A DNA stretch of 64,000 bases from Artemisia argyi (Eukaryota > Streptophyta > Magnoliopsida > Asterales > Asteraceae), in the NCBI GenBank assembly GCA_030686995.1, contig CM060692.1, forward strand, positions 15,109,465 to 15,173,464. Direction: 5' to 3'. A program made the position numbers and the translations under genes. The notes under the pieces were generated by a model that was given only the letters and a program-made list of their open reading frames with translations, searched no databases and was not told the origin of the DNA. The stretch's first letter is position 1, and every line of letters begins with the position of its first letter. This document shows, piece after piece, positions 63,133-64,000 of this stretch.

Positions 63133-64000
63133 TGTCACAACCCGCTATTTCCCAGGTCAATACTAATTTCTAAACTCGAATTTAAATTCTTGACGTTTAA
63201 TTTGAAACACTTTACATAAGCCCTTTTACTTAAATCGACGCGAAATTTTAAATAAATTCTAAGTACTCTAGGACTTAGGCTAATTTTAGTCCACAACGCT
63301 CCGGTACCTTGCTCCTTCCCCAATTCATAATTTTATACTATAAAACAAATTTCTATTCTTTAAATACTTACGGTTTTTTTTTAAATTTCAACAAACGTTA
63401 ATTTTTGTACAAAAAGGTAACACTCGATATACCCGACTTTCTCAACAATTATTTCTAGGGTATTTTTATACTTCTAAAATTATTACAAAAGTCCTAAAAA
63501 TATTTTCCGATGTCCAAGTTAAATTCCTTACACCTTACGTTTAATTACGTATAACTTCCGTTAACTACCAAACTAATACCCAATACATATTTTTAATACC
63601 CAATACATTCAATATATATATTTAAAAAAAAAATAAATAAATAACAAACATTTTCTTCCAAATTTTAGTAAGAAGCCGCCCCCTCTATATTTTGTATAAA
63701 AAAAAAAAAAAATACAACAAGATCTATACAAATTTCAAACTTGTAATCTAGTGTTGAGACAACAAATTAATGTAGGTGGCTAGAGCCACATTTTTGCCCC
63801 ACCTTTTCCCTTAAATTCGGCAGCCACAAGACCAATTCATGAGATTTTCTTTGACCATTTGGACCACATTTGGTATTTTATATATATACACATATTAGTA
63901 CTCATTTTACAAAGAAAAAAAAAAAACACACATCACCTCTCATTCATATATACAAAACGCCACACCTAAGGAGCAAAGGAAGGAAGGAGAGTTGTTGGTC
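63133..64000 (+). mobile_element. Probable LTR (Ty3/Gypsy type?) inserted in Copia-2 gag
   Basis: The gag reading frame stops matching at 63133, where sequence starting TGTCACAACCCGC begins. TGTCACA starts are common in plant Gypsy LTRs. A TATATATATA box near 63,880 followed by an A-rich, CA-rich stretch could be its promoter and leader, which would put it on the plus strand. CTTGC (63128-63132) would be the target copy. The other end is outside the window, so neither the class nor the length can be confirmed. Confidence 0.5.

Overview
The window is eukaryotic plant nuclear DNA. It has GT-AG introns, TATA boxes, plant gene families (hybrid proline-rich protein, F-box/FBA, plant-type GluRS) and dense LTR retrotransposons. 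The retroelement and LINE families look like those of Asteraceae, perhaps Anthemideae, but that placement is recognition from memory and not a search result. Most of the sequence is mobile DNA nested several layers deep, and few host genes remain intact.

Layout. 1-3470: host DNA with one intact gene, a secreted hybrid proline-rich protein (1137-1688), and an Emigrant-like MITE (2811-3301). About 3472-19630: a probable old DNA transposon whose right part carries two convergent small genes (18186-18724 broken; 18881-19246 open, Myb/SANT-like). It was split by LARD1 (3567-17947), a non-coding LTR element on the minus strand with 805-bp LTRs and a GCGTT target duplication. LARD1 itself holds a Helitron (6144-9787) carrying trehalose-phosphate phosphatase and CDPK gene pieces plus a SINE, and a LINE copy (9980-12753) with ORF1 but no ORF2. 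19630-26000: a tandemly duplicated F-box block with one intact gene (24633-25760), one frameshifted gene (21115-22274) and two relics, plus a Mutator-like MITE with a 9-bp target duplication.

26285-35500: a cytosolic glutamyl-tRNA synthetase gene, now a pseudogene. It has an in-frame stop and is split by LARD2 (27661-35379, GATAC duplication). A third member, LARD3, begins at 35501 and cuts it again. LARD3 was invaded by a Copia element (39967-47099) and then by a second, larger Copia element (47454-63132, minus strand). The second element has gag, pol, a long TTTCGAAA-rich spacer and an extra downstream ORF, as in the Sirevirus/SIRE lineage. Its gag is cut at 63133 by another LTR-like sequence that runs off the window.

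The most unusual signal is in the three LARDs. They are non-coding, yet each carries three copies of a 28-nt hairpin motif at matching positions. The stem changes between copies are mostly compensatory while the centre is almost invariant. This looks like a selected RNA element in a retrotransposon that relies on proteins from other elements. Other highlights are the ORF1-only LINE, the TTTCGAAA cluster before the extra ORF, repeated polypurine motifs, and a 108-bp inverted duplication around a 41-T tract inside Copia-1.
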